From Polyangia bacterium (GTDB lineage Bacteria; Myxococcota_A; Polyangia; Fen-1088), in contig DATATI010000014.1 of the NCBI GenBank assembly GCA_036268875.1, positions 62,001 through 126,000 on the forward strand: a DNA stretch of 64,000 nt, given 5' to 3'. Below the pieces are notes generated by a model. The model had not been told where the DNA came from. It did no database searches and was given only the letters and a program-made list of their open reading frames with translations. The position numbers and the translations under genes were made by a program. This document shows, piece by piece, positions 43,402 to 51,822 of this stretch. Position 1 is the first letter of the stretch, and every line of letters starts with the position of its first letter.

Positions 43402-45513
43402 TCAGTCGAAGCGGGCGAGGTCGGTTTCGCTGAGCAGGTACAGCGCGCGCAGGAACGTCAGCAATTCTTCCGGTGCGGTGAAGTGACTCATCCAGGCGCG
43501 CAGCGTGCGCTGGCCGTCTAGCATTTCCAGGACCTCGGCGGGCGTGGGGCCGAGACGGAATGACTCGGGCGGGATCCGCGGGCGCTCACTGGACGAAACC
43601 TGGCAATCGAGCAGGCTGGTGAAACGACTCTCCAGCAGCTCGTAAGGCAGATTCAGCACGCCGGCGCCGAGGATCTCGAAGGTGTCCAGGCCCAGCGGGA
43701 AACTTTCCTGCGCGTTGGTGACGCCGCGGAAGAAAGCGAACGTTCCGTCGGTCCAGGCAAAGACGTCAATCACCCGATCACGCACCTGTTGCGACAACCA
43801 GCGAAAGACATCGAGCGGCTTTAACATGCCCAGGCCCACCAGCGTGTCGCCCAGCTTGCCAGCGTATTGCGGCAGCATGCCCAGCGCCTTCTCCAGTTCG
43901 GCGGCGCTGAGAGCGCCTTTGCCAACCAGATATTCGCCGAAACGATCGCTCGGCAGGCTGGAGTTCACCGACTCGGGTGCGCCCGACACCAGATAGACCT
44001 CCTTGGCGTTACCGCCGAACTCGAAGCGCAAAAGGCCGGTCTCCTGCGCCACCGCCAGATCAGAGAAGATGCGCATCGGCGTGATGATGTTGACGTCGCC
44101 GGCGCTGTCGGGTGGTCGGTTGGGCGCGCCCGAGACGAAACGACCGACGTCGCTGCGCGTGCTGGCGGCGCGCACCCGCGACAGGGAGGCGCCGGCCGGC
44201 AGCGGCGTCCAGCCGGTGCCGCGCACCGACGAGCGCTCGGCGTCGTTCACCCACTGATCCAGATCGACGACCGACAGCGGCTGCGCCAGCGCTTGGCCCA
44301 GCAACGTGCCGCCCGGCGCTTTCATGGTCTCGGCCGCGGTCTTCGCCGCCGGGGCCAATGCCGCGTCGGGCAGCGGTCCATCGATCTCGATCTGCAGATC
44401 GGTGGTGGGCTCGTCTACGGCCAGGCGGCGGGTGGGCAGGGCGCTGGGGTTGTTATTCGAGCGGGGGACAGCGCCGGGCCCGCTGTCAGCGTTGGACAGC
44501 GCGCGACTGGCCGCATCGCGCGGTTCGGGCAGCTTGCGCGCTTGCTGGGTCAGGCGCGCCACCGTTTCGGGCTTGTCGGCGAACAGATCGGAGACGAAGT
44601 GGCGCAGGTCGGTGGTGCTGATGCGCTTGCCGGCATTGAACAAATACTCCGCCAGATCGTCGCGAAATTCGGCGGCGGTGGGGTAGCGCTGCTCGGGATC
44701 TTTCTTCAGCGCGCGGCGCACGATGTGGTCCAGCGCCGGCGGCAGGTCGTGGCAAAACCTGTCTAGTCGATCCAGATGCGCGTCGCGCACCATCAGCAGC
44801 ACATCGAGATCATTCGGCGCGGTGAACAGCCGGCGGCCCATGAACATCTCGGCCAGCACCACGCCCACTGCGAACAGATCGCTGCGCGCGTCCATCGACG
44901 AGCCGACCACTTGCTCGGGCGACATATAGCCGTACTTGCCCTTCAGCGTGCCAGCCTGGGTCTTTGATTCACGCTCTTCGGCGCGGGCGATACCAAAGTC
45001 GCCCAGCTTCACGTCGCCGGTCTTGGAGAGGAAAATATTCGACGGCGAGATGTCGCGATGAACCAGGTTCATCGGGCTGCCGTCCATGTCGCGGGCGTTG
45101 TGCGCGTAGTCCAGCGCTTCCAGCACTTCGATGCCGATGAAACAGGCCAGGTGCAGCGGCAAACGCAGGCGTTTTTGCGCGCAGGTGCGCAGCAAGGCCA
45201 GCGCGTCGAAGCCGTCGATGAATTCCAGGGCGATGAAGTACTTGCCGGTGACTTCGCCGAAATCCAGAATCTGCACGATCTTCGGGTGGGTCAGCTGCGC
45301 CGTCAGCTTCGCCTCATCGATGAACATCGACATGAACGTCTTGTCCGACGCCAGGTGCGGCAGGATCCGTTTGATGACCAGGATCTTCTCGAAGCCGTGC
45401 GACGAAACGATCTTGGCCCGAAAGACCTCGGCCATCCCTCCGATGGCCAACCGCTGCAGCAGCGTATAGCGGCCGAACTGCGAGGGCAATGATGCAGGTC
45501 CCTCGGTCGCCAT
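43402..45513 (-). CDS. Ser/Thr protein kinase with C-terminal DUF4388-like domain
   Basis: 703-aa soluble kinase. The kinase domain is at residues 15-285 with Lys48 (LVIKRILP), HRDISPSNIF with Asp154, and DFG at 172. A disordered linker follows to about 470. The C-terminal part from about 475 (RIFSDLAVAQETGLLRFEFGG, VYLVSGAPESVNSSLPSDRFGEYL) matches the DUF4388/PATAN-type module common in Myxococcota signalling proteins. There is no transmembrane helix. It converges with the previous kinase, stops only 14 bp apart, and its start is 52 bp from the stop of the ferritin-like gene. Confidence 0.93.
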   Translation of the reverse strand: MATEGPASLPSQFGRYTLLQRLAIGGMAEVFRAKIVSSHGFEKILVIKRILPHLASDKTFMSMFIDEAKLTAQLTHPKIVQILDFGEVTGKYFIALEFIDGFDALALLRTCAQKRLRLPLHLACFIGIEVLEALDYAHNARDMDGSPMNLVHRDISPSNIFLSKTGDVKLGDFGIARAEERESKTQAGTLKGKYGYMSPEQVVGSSMDARSDLFAVGVVLAEMFMGRRLFTAPNDLDVLLMVRDAHLDRLDRFCHDLPPALDHIVRRALKKDPEQRYPTAAEFRDDLAEYLFNAGKRISTTDLRHFVSDLFADKPETVARLTQQARKLPEPRDAASRALSNADSGPGAVPRSNNNPSALPTRRLAVDEPTTDLQIEIDGPLPDAALAPAAKTAAETMKAPGGTLLGQALAQPLSVVDLDQWVNDAERSSVRGTGWTPLPAGASLSRVRAASTRSDVGRFVSGAPNRPPDSAGDVNIITPMRIFSDLAVAQETGLLRFEFGGNAKEVYLVSGAPESVNSSLPSDRFGEYLVGKGALSAAELEKALGMLPQYAGKLGDTLVGLGMLKPLDVFRWLSQQVRDRVIDVFAWTDGTFAFFRGVTNAQESFPLGLDTFEILGAGVLNLPYELLESRFTSLLDCQVSSSERPRIPPESFRLGPTPAEVLEMLDGQRTLRAWMSHFTAPEELLTFLRALYLLSETDLARFD

Positions 45514-45565
45514 GTGTCAAGGACTATAGCAGTTGTCGTTGACCTTACGGAGAAAGTAGCCGCCG

Positions 45566-46219
45566 TCAGCGCCGCTTGAGCATGGCGCGGCGCAATTGCA
45601 ACGGATCTTGCGACTCGCCCACCAGCTCCAGCGCGCGGTAGGCGGCGCGTCGGGCGCGGGCCTGACTTTCTTCATTGAGAGCCGACAGCGCCAGCGCACG
45701 TTTGCCTTCTTCGTAGTAACGCGCCTCGTCCGGCACCAGTTGTTCGCGAAAGAGCCGCGCGGTTTCGGAGTCGCCTTTTTCTTCGACGTAAGCGCCGAGC
45801 GCGTTGAAGCGGGCAATGGACATCGCCTTCAACGTCAGGTGGCCGGCCGACGATCGCTCCTCGGCGGTCTGCAGCGAGCGCAGGAAGGCGAACAACTTGG
45901 AGTAGCCGCCGTCGCGTGGGTTGTACGCGCTGAGGTCGACGCCGATGGCCGACAGTCGGGCGGCGATCTGTCGGTAGTGTTTGGCCCCGTCACCACATTG
46001 CTCGGCCAGGATCAACTTGGCGGAGAGATCGTCGCAGTCGGCCACCCACAGCGCGGCCACCTCGGCGCCTTCGATGGCGGCTTTCAGCGTCAAGCGCAGC
46101 ACGTCGGCGACGTCGAACCCTTCCTTGGCAATTCCGGCGGTCAAGATGCCGATCAGGCGTTCAATCGACGTGTGGTTCTTGGCGTCCATTTCGGAGACGA
46201 ACGTCTCGGCTGCGGTCAT
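45566..46219 (-). CDS. ferritin-like four-helix protein, unknown function
   Basis: 217-aa, predicted all-helical. Two helical pairs carry spaced acidic and His residues (IEGAEVAALWVADCDDLSAKLILAEQCGDGAKHYRQI and then YVEEKGDSETARLFREQLVPDEARYYEEGK), the pattern of ferritin-like di-iron proteins. Whether all metal ligands are present cannot be decided by eye. The start at 46219 (MTAAETFVSEMDAK) is preferred to the longer open frame, whose extra residues are not protein-like. It lies just upstream of the DUF4388 kinase gene on the same strand and may be cotranscribed with it. Confidence 0.7.
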   Translation of the reverse strand: MTAAETFVSEMDAKNHTSIERLIGILTAGIAKEGFDVADVLRLTLKAAIEGAEVAALWVADCDDLSAKLILAEQCGDGAKHYRQIAARLSAIGVDLSAYNPRDGGYSKLFAFLRSLQTAEERSSAGHLTLKAMSIARFNALGAYVEEKGDSETARLFREQLVPDEARYYEEGKRALALSALNEESQARARRAAYRALELVGESQDPLQLRRAMLKRR

Positions 46220-46362
46220 GGGGAGTTTTGCTCGGTCAAGAGTTGAATGCAGCGCGCCATCAAGCCGCAGGGGATGAGTGACGATGGCAAGGAGAAGAAC
46301 CTGCCACAGGTCTCGATTCATAGCCACCGGCACGGCAGGCCGGCAACCCGGGAGAAACGGTT

Positions 46363-47577
46363 TTGTCAGTACCACGCAGCATGGTTCGGGCCGCGCTTGG
46401 GGTGATCATGATTTCCTTCGCCGCGTGCGGCGGCGATGGAGCGGAGGCCGGGATCACGCCGGCCACCGCGCAAGAGACCAGCAGCGTCGGCGGCACGGTC
46501 GGAAGTGTCCTGGTCGACGTGCCGGTGCCCGACGATCCGGTCACCGACAATCTCAGCGGCAGCAGCACGGCAGCGCCGCGGGTGATTTTCCTGGCCTACG
46601 CCGACGGCACGGCGCTGCCCAGGACCGACGTCAACGCCTGCACGGGCACCGCGCCCAAGTTCGTCTGCAACTTTGCTCCCTCGCTGGAAGAGTGCCAGCG
46701 CCAGATTCAGACCTATCTGGACAAGTGGTACGCCGACCTCAACATCGTGTTCACGCTGAAGCGCCCGACCAGCGGCCGCTTTTACACCGAGGTGGTTTCG
46801 TCGGGCGGCGGGTCCTGGTGCGGCGTCGACGCGCGCGTGGCCGGCGTGGCGCCCTTCCTGTGCAATGATATTTACGGCGGCGTGGCCTACACGTTCATGG
46901 GCGGCGACAGCGCCAAGCAGACCGCCACCATCATCGCCCAGGAGCAAGCGCACCTGGTTGGCCTGGAGCACACCAACAGCGACGACGATCTGATGCTGCC
47001 GACCATCTGCCACAACTGCGATGGCTTCGAGGACGCCAACAACACGGTGATGACCGATCGCTGCGACCGTCCGACCCAAAATTCCTATCAGCTGATCAAG
47101 GAACGCCTTGGCACCTGGCCGGGCGGTGCCAAGCCGGCGGTCTTTGGTTGCATCAGCGACACCCAAGCGCCGACCTTGACCATCACCGAGCCGGGCGACG
47201 GCGCGGCGGTCGGCCACGATTTCTCGGTGCGCGTCGAGGCGCAAGACGAGTGCAGCCTGAGCAAGGTGACGGTCAGTGTGTCGCCGCAAAAGTTGACCGC
47301 GGCGCTGACCACCGGGCCGTTTCAATGGGATCTGACCAACATCACTGGCCGACAAACCATCACGGTCACCGCCGTCGATGGGGCCGGCCACACGACCTCC
47401 AGCAGCGTCACGGTGACGGCCGGGACGGCGCAGGCGATCTCGGTGCCAGGCGACGATCCGACGAAGGCGCACGGTTGCGCGCTGGGCGGGGGGGCGTCGG
47501 GTACCTCGGGCGTTGGCGGTGCGCTGGTCGGCCTTGGCCTGTTGCTGGTGCGCCGCCGTCGTCGCGCCGCGCGCTGA
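46363..47577 (+). CDS. zincin-like exported protein with MYXO-CTERM-type tail
   Basis: 404 aa. The signal peptide ends in a lipobox (SFAAC, Cys22). The central domain (about 70-235) carries Q193-E-x-x-H197-x-x-G200-x-x-H203, the metzincin zinc motif with Gln in place of the first His, and several Cys residues. An Ig-like/Big domain follows at about 250-355 (ITEPGDGAAVGHDFSVRVEAQDECS). The tail is GCALGGG, then a hydrophobic helix, then RRRRR, the MYXO-CTERM sorting pattern. TTG at 46363 has GGAG 8 nt upstream; ATG at 46381 is the alternative. The product is likely surface-anchored or released. Peptidase activity is doubtful. Confidence 0.8.
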   Translation: MSVPRSMVRAALGVIMISFAACGGDGAEAGITPATAQETSSVGGTVGSVLVDVPVPDDPVTDNLSGSSTAAPRVIFLAYADGTALPRTDVNACTGTAPKFVCNFAPSLEECQRQIQTYLDKWYADLNIVFTLKRPTSGRFYTEVVSSGGGSWCGVDARVAGVAPFLCNDIYGGVAYTFMGGDSAKQTATIIAQEQAHLVGLEHTNSDDDLMLPTICHNCDGFEDANNTVMTDRCDRPTQNSYQLIKERLGTWPGGAKPAVFGCISDTQAPTLTITEPGDGAAVGHDFSVRVEAQDECSLSKVTVSVSPQKLTAALTTGPFQWDLTNITGRQTITVTAVDGAGHTTSSSVTVTAGTAQAISVPGDDPTKAHGCALGGGASGTSGVGGALVGLGLLLVRRRRRAAR

Positions 47578-47587
47578 ACTCGTTCGT

Positions 47588-48637
47588 TCAGGGCGTGTTC
47601 TTGTACCGCACGGCCATCCACGTCGGGTCGGTGCACAGGCCACAGGTCGTCGGCGGGTAGAAGAACGACCGGGCGTTCTGATCGTCCATCAACTGAAAGC
47701 GAAACCAGGCCAGCGCCGGCGCGTGCATGGCGGCGCTCATGGCGTCCTCGTGCACGCCCTTGAAGGCGGCGGTGACGAACGGCGAGGTGACGGCGGCCAA
47801 TGTTTGATCGGCGACCATCGTCGAGCGATCATCCATCGTCGCGCTGATCAGCAAAAGCGGCGCGGTCTGCTTGCCGAGGATGCTGGCGTCGGCTTCGAAA
47901 GAGAGGATGGGCATCAGCGGCAGGCTGGCCACGATTCCGGTGGTACCCGGCTTGTTGGCCGCGGCGGCCAGCGTGGCGCCGCCGCCCTGTGAATGTCCGG
48001 AGGCGCCGATCTTCGTGAGGTCCAGGACGTTGTGAAAGGGGCTGGCCGCGGCTCCATTTTGCGCCACCAGCCAGTCGATGGCGGCCTTGTGTACGCCGCC
48101 GCCGGCGGTGGTGTTGGTGTGCGCGCCGATCACCACGAACCCGTACGACGCCCAGTGGTCGAGGAGATCCTTGTACAGATCGATGGCGTACAGCGTGCCG
48201 TTGTTCCAGCTGATGATCGGGTGCTTGCGTCCGCCCGCGCCAAGATCAACGGGACGGAAGATGTCGTACCCGTTGCCGGGGCCGGTGTTGTTGGTGCGCA
48301 TGGTCGCGAACGGGCCCGCAGCGGCATAGTCGGTGACGGGCGGCCAGGCGCTGCTGACGGCGATATCGGCGCCAGCGTCCGTCATGGTGCTGGCGTCGAT
48401 GTCGGCGGGCGCGCCGCCCGAGCCGGCCGCCATTCCCGCGTCGGGTTGTCCACCGCTGCCCACGGTCTCGCCGCCGGTGCCGGCCGTGGTTTGGCCGGCG
48501 ACACCGCCGCTGCCGGCCGTTGTTGCACCGGAGCCGCCGGCGCCGCCACTGCCGCTGCCGCTCGCGCCGCCGGAACCGGACGAGCACGCCGCGACCAGCG
48601 ACACCCAGGAGACGAACAACACCAAACCGCGTTTCAT
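47588..48637 (-). CDS. lipoprotein alpha/beta-hydrolase, PETase/cutinase-like
   Basis: 349-aa lipoprotein (lipobox LVAAC, Cys18) with a Gly/Ser/Thr linker of about 75 residues. The hydrolase domain has ISWNNGTLYAIDLYKDLLDHWASYGFVVIG, nucleophile Ser216 in GHSQGG, acid at Asp269 or Asp270 (ISATMDD) and His296 (KGVHED), an apparently complete triad. The order and GHSQGG fit the dienelactone-hydrolase/polyester-hydrolase branch that contains cutinases and PET-hydrolase-like enzymes. Two Cys near the end (TTCGLCTD) may form a disulfide. GGAGG lies 5 nt before the ATG. The substrate, probably an ester exposed outside the cell, is unproven. Confidence 0.85.
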   Translation of the reverse strand: MKRGLVLFVSWVSLVAACSSGSGGASGSGSGGAGGSGATTAGSGGVAGQTTAGTGGETVGSGGQPDAGMAAGSGGAPADIDASTMTDAGADIAVSSAWPPVTDYAAAGPFATMRTNNTGPGNGYDIFRPVDLGAGGRKHPIISWNNGTLYAIDLYKDLLDHWASYGFVVIGAHTNTTAGGGVHKAAIDWLVAQNGAAASPFHNVLDLTKIGASGHSQGGGATLAAAANKPGTTGIVASLPLMPILSFEADASILGKQTAPLLLISATMDDRSTMVADQTLAAVTSPFVTAAFKGVHEDAMSAAMHAPALAWFRFQLMDDQNARSFFYPPTTCGLCTDPTWMAVRYKNTP

Positions 48638-48850
48638 CCAGACCTCCGGCCAAGAACGTCGGTGCGAGGTCAGACTACCACCATCGCCGGGTTGCCGGAC
48701 GATAGGATGGCGGTCGAAAACCGATCTGCTGGCCGGGGCTGTTCGTATTCAACGCATGGGCGTTCATCCAAACCGGCCGGGCCATTTCCTGCCCTTGGCG
48801 AGCCCGCTTCCGGTGGCGTTTACCGGCCCCCCCGCGACAGAATAGGCGCC

Positions 48851-49513
48851 ATGCCGTCGGCCGTCCCGCAGCACCACTTCTCTGACGAGATCCTGCTGGA
48901 TTACTCCGCCGGCAATGCCAAAGAACCGCTGGGTCTGCCGGTCGCGTGCCATCTGGATCTGTGCCCCGATTGCCGCATACGCGTCCATGATCTTGAATCG
49001 GTGGCCAGCGCGTCGTTGCTGACCTTCGGTTTTCCGCGCGCCTCGCGTGACGTGCGCGCGCGCCTGCTGTCAGAGCTGGGACCGAAGCCGTCGCCCGCCG
49101 CGCCGCCGGCCATCGCTCCCGAACTGGCGCCGCTGGATTTGCCGCCGGCGTTGCACCGCTACCTGACGCCGGCGGCGAACCCGCGCTGGCGGTTGTTGGT
49201 CCCAGGCGTGCGCGAAATCCGGTTGGGCCTGGGCGAGGCGGAAGCGGTCGGCCGGCTGGTGCGTTTGCGTCCGGGCGTGGTGATCCCGCTGCACGATCAC
49301 GAAGGTCCCGAATACACGGTGGTCTTTCGCGGGGGCCTCGACGAAGGCGACGCCCACTTTCAACGCGGTGACGTGTGCGTGCGCGACCAGGGAATCGACC
49401 ACGAACAACGGGTCGAGCCCGGCGAGGAGTGCGTGGCCCTGGTGATCAACCACGGCGGGCTGGTCCCGCGCACGCTGAAGGGCCACCTGTTCAAGTTCAT
49501 CGCCGGCGGCTAA
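48851..49513 (+). CDS. ChrR-like zinc-binding anti-sigma factor with cupin domain (orphan)
   Basis: 220-aa cytoplasmic protein. The N-terminal ZAS domain has H34-x3-C38-x2-C41 (CHLDLCPDC). The C-terminal cupin carries H148, H150, E154 and H184 (HDHEGPE and IDHEQR), matching the second zinc site of Rhodobacter ChrR. ChrR binds its ECF sigma factor RpoE and releases it on singlet oxygen. Normally the sigma gene is adjacent; here both neighbours are unrelated, so its partner must lie elsewhere. The ATG at 48851 opens the protein; the long open frame upstream is antisense of the lipoprotein gene. Confidence 0.9.
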   Translation: MPSAVPQHHFSDEILLDYSAGNAKEPLGLPVACHLDLCPDCRIRVHDLESVASASLLTFGFPRASRDVRARLLSELGPKPSPAAPPAIAPELAPLDLPPALHRYLTPAANPRWRLLVPGVREIRLGLGEAEAVGRLVRLRPGVVIPLHDHEGPEYTVVFRGGLDEGDAHFQRGDVCVRDQGIDHEQRVEPGEECVALVINHGGLVPRTLKGHLFKFIAGG

Positions 49514-49535
49514 AAAATGCCGGCGCCCGGCTCGC

Positions 49536-50729
49536 TCAGGGAATGGTGGGGATCACGCACATGAAGATCGCCTGCACGTTGACGATCTTGCCGGCCATCA
49601 AGTCGGTGCAATAGCTGCCGCTGAGCACGATCGACATCTGATCGGTGCCGTAATCCCAGCCGGCGGTGGCGCTGCGTGGGATGTCCGTCCCGTCGCCCTT
49701 GACCGCCACCTTGTCCGGGAAAGGCGGCTTCATCGCCAGCTTGAACTCGCAGGAAAAAATCTTGCGCTGGATCATTCCCAGCGTCGCCACCAGGTCGTCC
49801 TTGTTCGCCACCGGGTAATACGACGTCGGCATACCGGTCTGCGGTTTCCCGCCGGCGATGGCCATCATGTTCAAGGTGGCATCCGAATTCACCGTCGTGT
49901 CGGCGGTGGCGATGCCGACCACGAACACCGGGATGCCCTTGCTGGCGCTGTCCATCACCGCGGCTATGGCGGCCGTGTCGTCGGCCAGGTTGTCATTGTT
50001 GACCGAGCCGCAATTCGGCAGTCCGTCGGTAGCCAGGAGAATGTACTTGGGGTTGGTGTCGGGCAAGGCGGTCAGATAGTCCGCCGCGCTGGCCACCGCC
50101 GCGCGGGTCGGCGTGGCCCCGCCTTTTGGCGTCTGGTCGGTGATGGCGGTGGCGATGGACATGGCGGCCAGGTCAGCGATTCCCACCGCGGGGGCGCCGA
50201 CCGCGCCACAGCTTCCGGTGTCGGGAAAGACCTTCAGGCCCCAGCGGATCGTGGTCTCGGTCTTGCCGACCACATCGTTGATGGCCGCCGAGACCTGGGG
50301 CCACTTCGTGGTCGCCAGGCAAACCGCGTCCATGGCGGCGCAGTTGGTGTTGGCCGGCGTCTGCAACATCGACCCCGAGCGATCCAGCAGCACCAGCAGA
50401 TCGGGCGGCGTCGATTCCAGCGCGAACGTCTGCATTCCGCAGGTGGGGGCGTCGACGCCCTGATCGTCGCCGCCGCCGTCGGTGGTGGCCAATGCGCCGC
50501 CGCTGCCACCGTCGGTGTTCCCGCTGGCGCCGCCGCTGCTTTCACCGCCGCCGCTGCTGCTGGCCGCGCCGCCGGCCCCGCCGCTGCCGCTGGCCGCGCC
50601 GCCGGCCCCGCCGCTGCCCGTGCCGCTGTCACCGCCGCTGCCAGAACCGTTGCCGTTTTTGCTGCCGCTCCAATTACAGGCGCCGGCCACGATCACATAA
50701 GCGAAGAAGAACCCACGCACTGCCCGCAT
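49536..50729 (-). CDS. vWA-domain lipoprotein
   Basis: 397-aa lipoprotein with lipobox VAGAC (Cys18). A long Gly/Ser/Ala linker (about 20-90) includes a tandem repeat. A von Willebrand factor A domain follows from about 107, with a MIDAS-type DRSGS (D116, S118, S120), TDQTPKGGATPTRAAV and KYILLATDGLPNCG. Several Cys suggest disulfides. vWA domains bind protein ligands through a metal ion. The start is set by GGAG about 6 nt upstream; a longer start near 50753 is possible. The cell-surface role is inferred from the lipobox. Confidence 0.88.
   Translation of the reverse strand: MRAVRGFFFAYVIVAGACNWSGSKNGNGSGSGGDSGTGSGGAGGAASGSGGAGGAASSSGGGESSGGASGNTDGGSGGALATTDGGGDDQGVDAPTCGMQTFALESTPPDLLVLLDRSGSMLQTPANTNCAAMDAVCLATTKWPQVSAAINDVVGKTETTIRWGLKVFPDTGSCGAVGAPAVGIADLAAMSIATAITDQTPKGGATPTRAAVASAADYLTALPDTNPKYILLATDGLPNCGSVNNDNLADDTAAIAAVMDSASKGIPVFVVGIATADTTVNSDATLNMMAIAGGKPQTGMPTSYYPVANKDDLVATLGMIQRKIFSCEFKLAMKPPFPDKVAVKGDGTDIPRSATAGWDYGTDQMSIVLSGSYCTDLMAGKIVNVQAIFMCVIPTIP
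50561..50620 (-). repeat. two 30-bp tandem repeats in the Gly/Ala/Ser linker of the vWA gene
   Basis: Copies at 50561-50590 and 50591-50620 differ only in the last two bases. Each encodes ten linker residues of the type SGGAGGAAS. The unit is in frame, so copy-number change would alter linker length without breaking the gene. Confidence 0.8.
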
Positions 50730-51065
50730 TGTCTGCTCCCGAGAACCGATCGTCATTTCGTCCGTTAGTCGCGCCGGACTTGTTTCGCCATCAAGAAATA
50801 GCAAAGACAATTCTCGTACGCTGCCCAGAACGCCCGATGCGACGCGGCAGATGGGCAGAAAGACGACTGCTGGGGCTGACGAGGTCCGTCGGGGCGAGCA
50901 GACCGCCCCGCGGCGGTGCGGCGCGGATCGCCGTTTGATCCAAGATTCGCCCGCCCAGATCGACGTCGTCGGCCTCCAACCGTCCGCCCAGGCCCCCGCG
51001 CGACCGGCGGCCGGCGTTTAACGCAGGGGCGCTGTCGGGTCCACGCTCGTGTATCGTTTGCGCGG
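50730..51065. other. 336-bp divergent intergenic region
   Basis: The region lies between the vWA lipoprotein (minus) and the TauE/SafE permease (plus). No credible gene is seen. A stretch near 50795-50825 is comparatively A+T-rich and may hold the promoter of the lipoprotein gene, without a clear consensus. The rest is GC-rich with only shadow reading frames. Confidence 0.5.
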
Positions 51066-51806
51066 ATGCCGCCGCTTTTGCCTTGGCAGTGGACCTTGGG
51101 CGCCGTGTGCGCGCTGTTCGTCGGCATCGCCAAGAGCGGCGTGCCCGGCTTCGGCATCGCTGTGGTGCCGCTGATGGTCCTGGCGGTGGGCAGCGCGCGA
51201 ACATCGCCGGGTTGGTTGTTGCCGATGCTCTGCACGGCGGACCTGTTCGCCATCGCCTATTACCGTCGCCACGCTTATGCGCGCCGGTTGTTCAACCTGG
51301 CGCCCTGGGTGCTGGTGGGGATGGGCGCGGGGACGGTGGCCCTGGGTTGGGGCGAAAAGGTGATGCGGCCGATCATCGGCGCAGTGGTGCTGACGATGAT
51401 CGCTGCGCATCTTTGGCGCAAGTGGCGTCGGCAAACGGCGGTGCCCACCGATTGGTCGCACAGCGCGCGTTACGGCGTGCTGGCCGGTTTCGCCACCACC
51501 GTGGCCAACGCCGCCGGGCCGGTGATGAACGTTTATCTACTATCGAAGCAGCTGCCGAAGGAAGAGTTCGTGGCGGCGGCCGCCTGGTTTTTCTTCCTCG
51601 TCAACCTGACCAAGCTGCCCATCTATGCCTGGCGCGGGATGATCAGTGGGCCCTCGCTGCTGTTCGATCTGTGTCTGGTGCCGGTGGTGGGCTTGGGCGC
51701 GCTGGTGGGGCGGCGGATCGTCAAACGCGTGGCCCAGTCCACTTTCGAGTTGGCGGTGCTGGGGCTGACGGCGACGGCCACGTTGCTGCTTTTCCTGCCG
51801 CACTGA
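51066..51806 (+). CDS. TauE/SafE family membrane permease
   Basis: 246-aa membrane protein with seven or eight hydrophobic segments. The GIAKSGVPGFGIAVVPLMVLAVG repeat motif near residue 20 and the second-half LAGFATTVANAAGPVMNVYLL motif are the two family signatures. Members export small sulfur-containing or organic anions such as sulfite, sulfoacetate or taurine; the substrate here is unknown. The ATG at 51066 is chosen because upstream codons are Arg- and Pro-rich and not membrane-like. It converges with the NDH-2 gene, 16 bp apart. Confidence 0.9.
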   Translation: MPPLLPWQWTLGAVCALFVGIAKSGVPGFGIAVVPLMVLAVGSARTSPGWLLPMLCTADLFAIAYYRRHAYARRLFNLAPWVLVGMGAGTVALGWGEKVMRPIIGAVVLTMIAAHLWRKWRRQTAVPTDWSHSARYGVLAGFATTVANAAGPVMNVYLLSKQLPKEEFVAAAAWFFFLVNLTKLPIYAWRGMISGPSLLFDLCLVPVVGLGALVGRRIVKRVAQSTFELAVLGLTATATLLLFLPH

Positions 51807-51822
51807 AGAACGGCGCGCGTCC

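Noticed and set aside
50523-50640. GC-rich repeats resembling a CRISPR array
   Set aside because: The repeats are in frame, adjacent without unique spacers, and encode a Gly/Ser linker.
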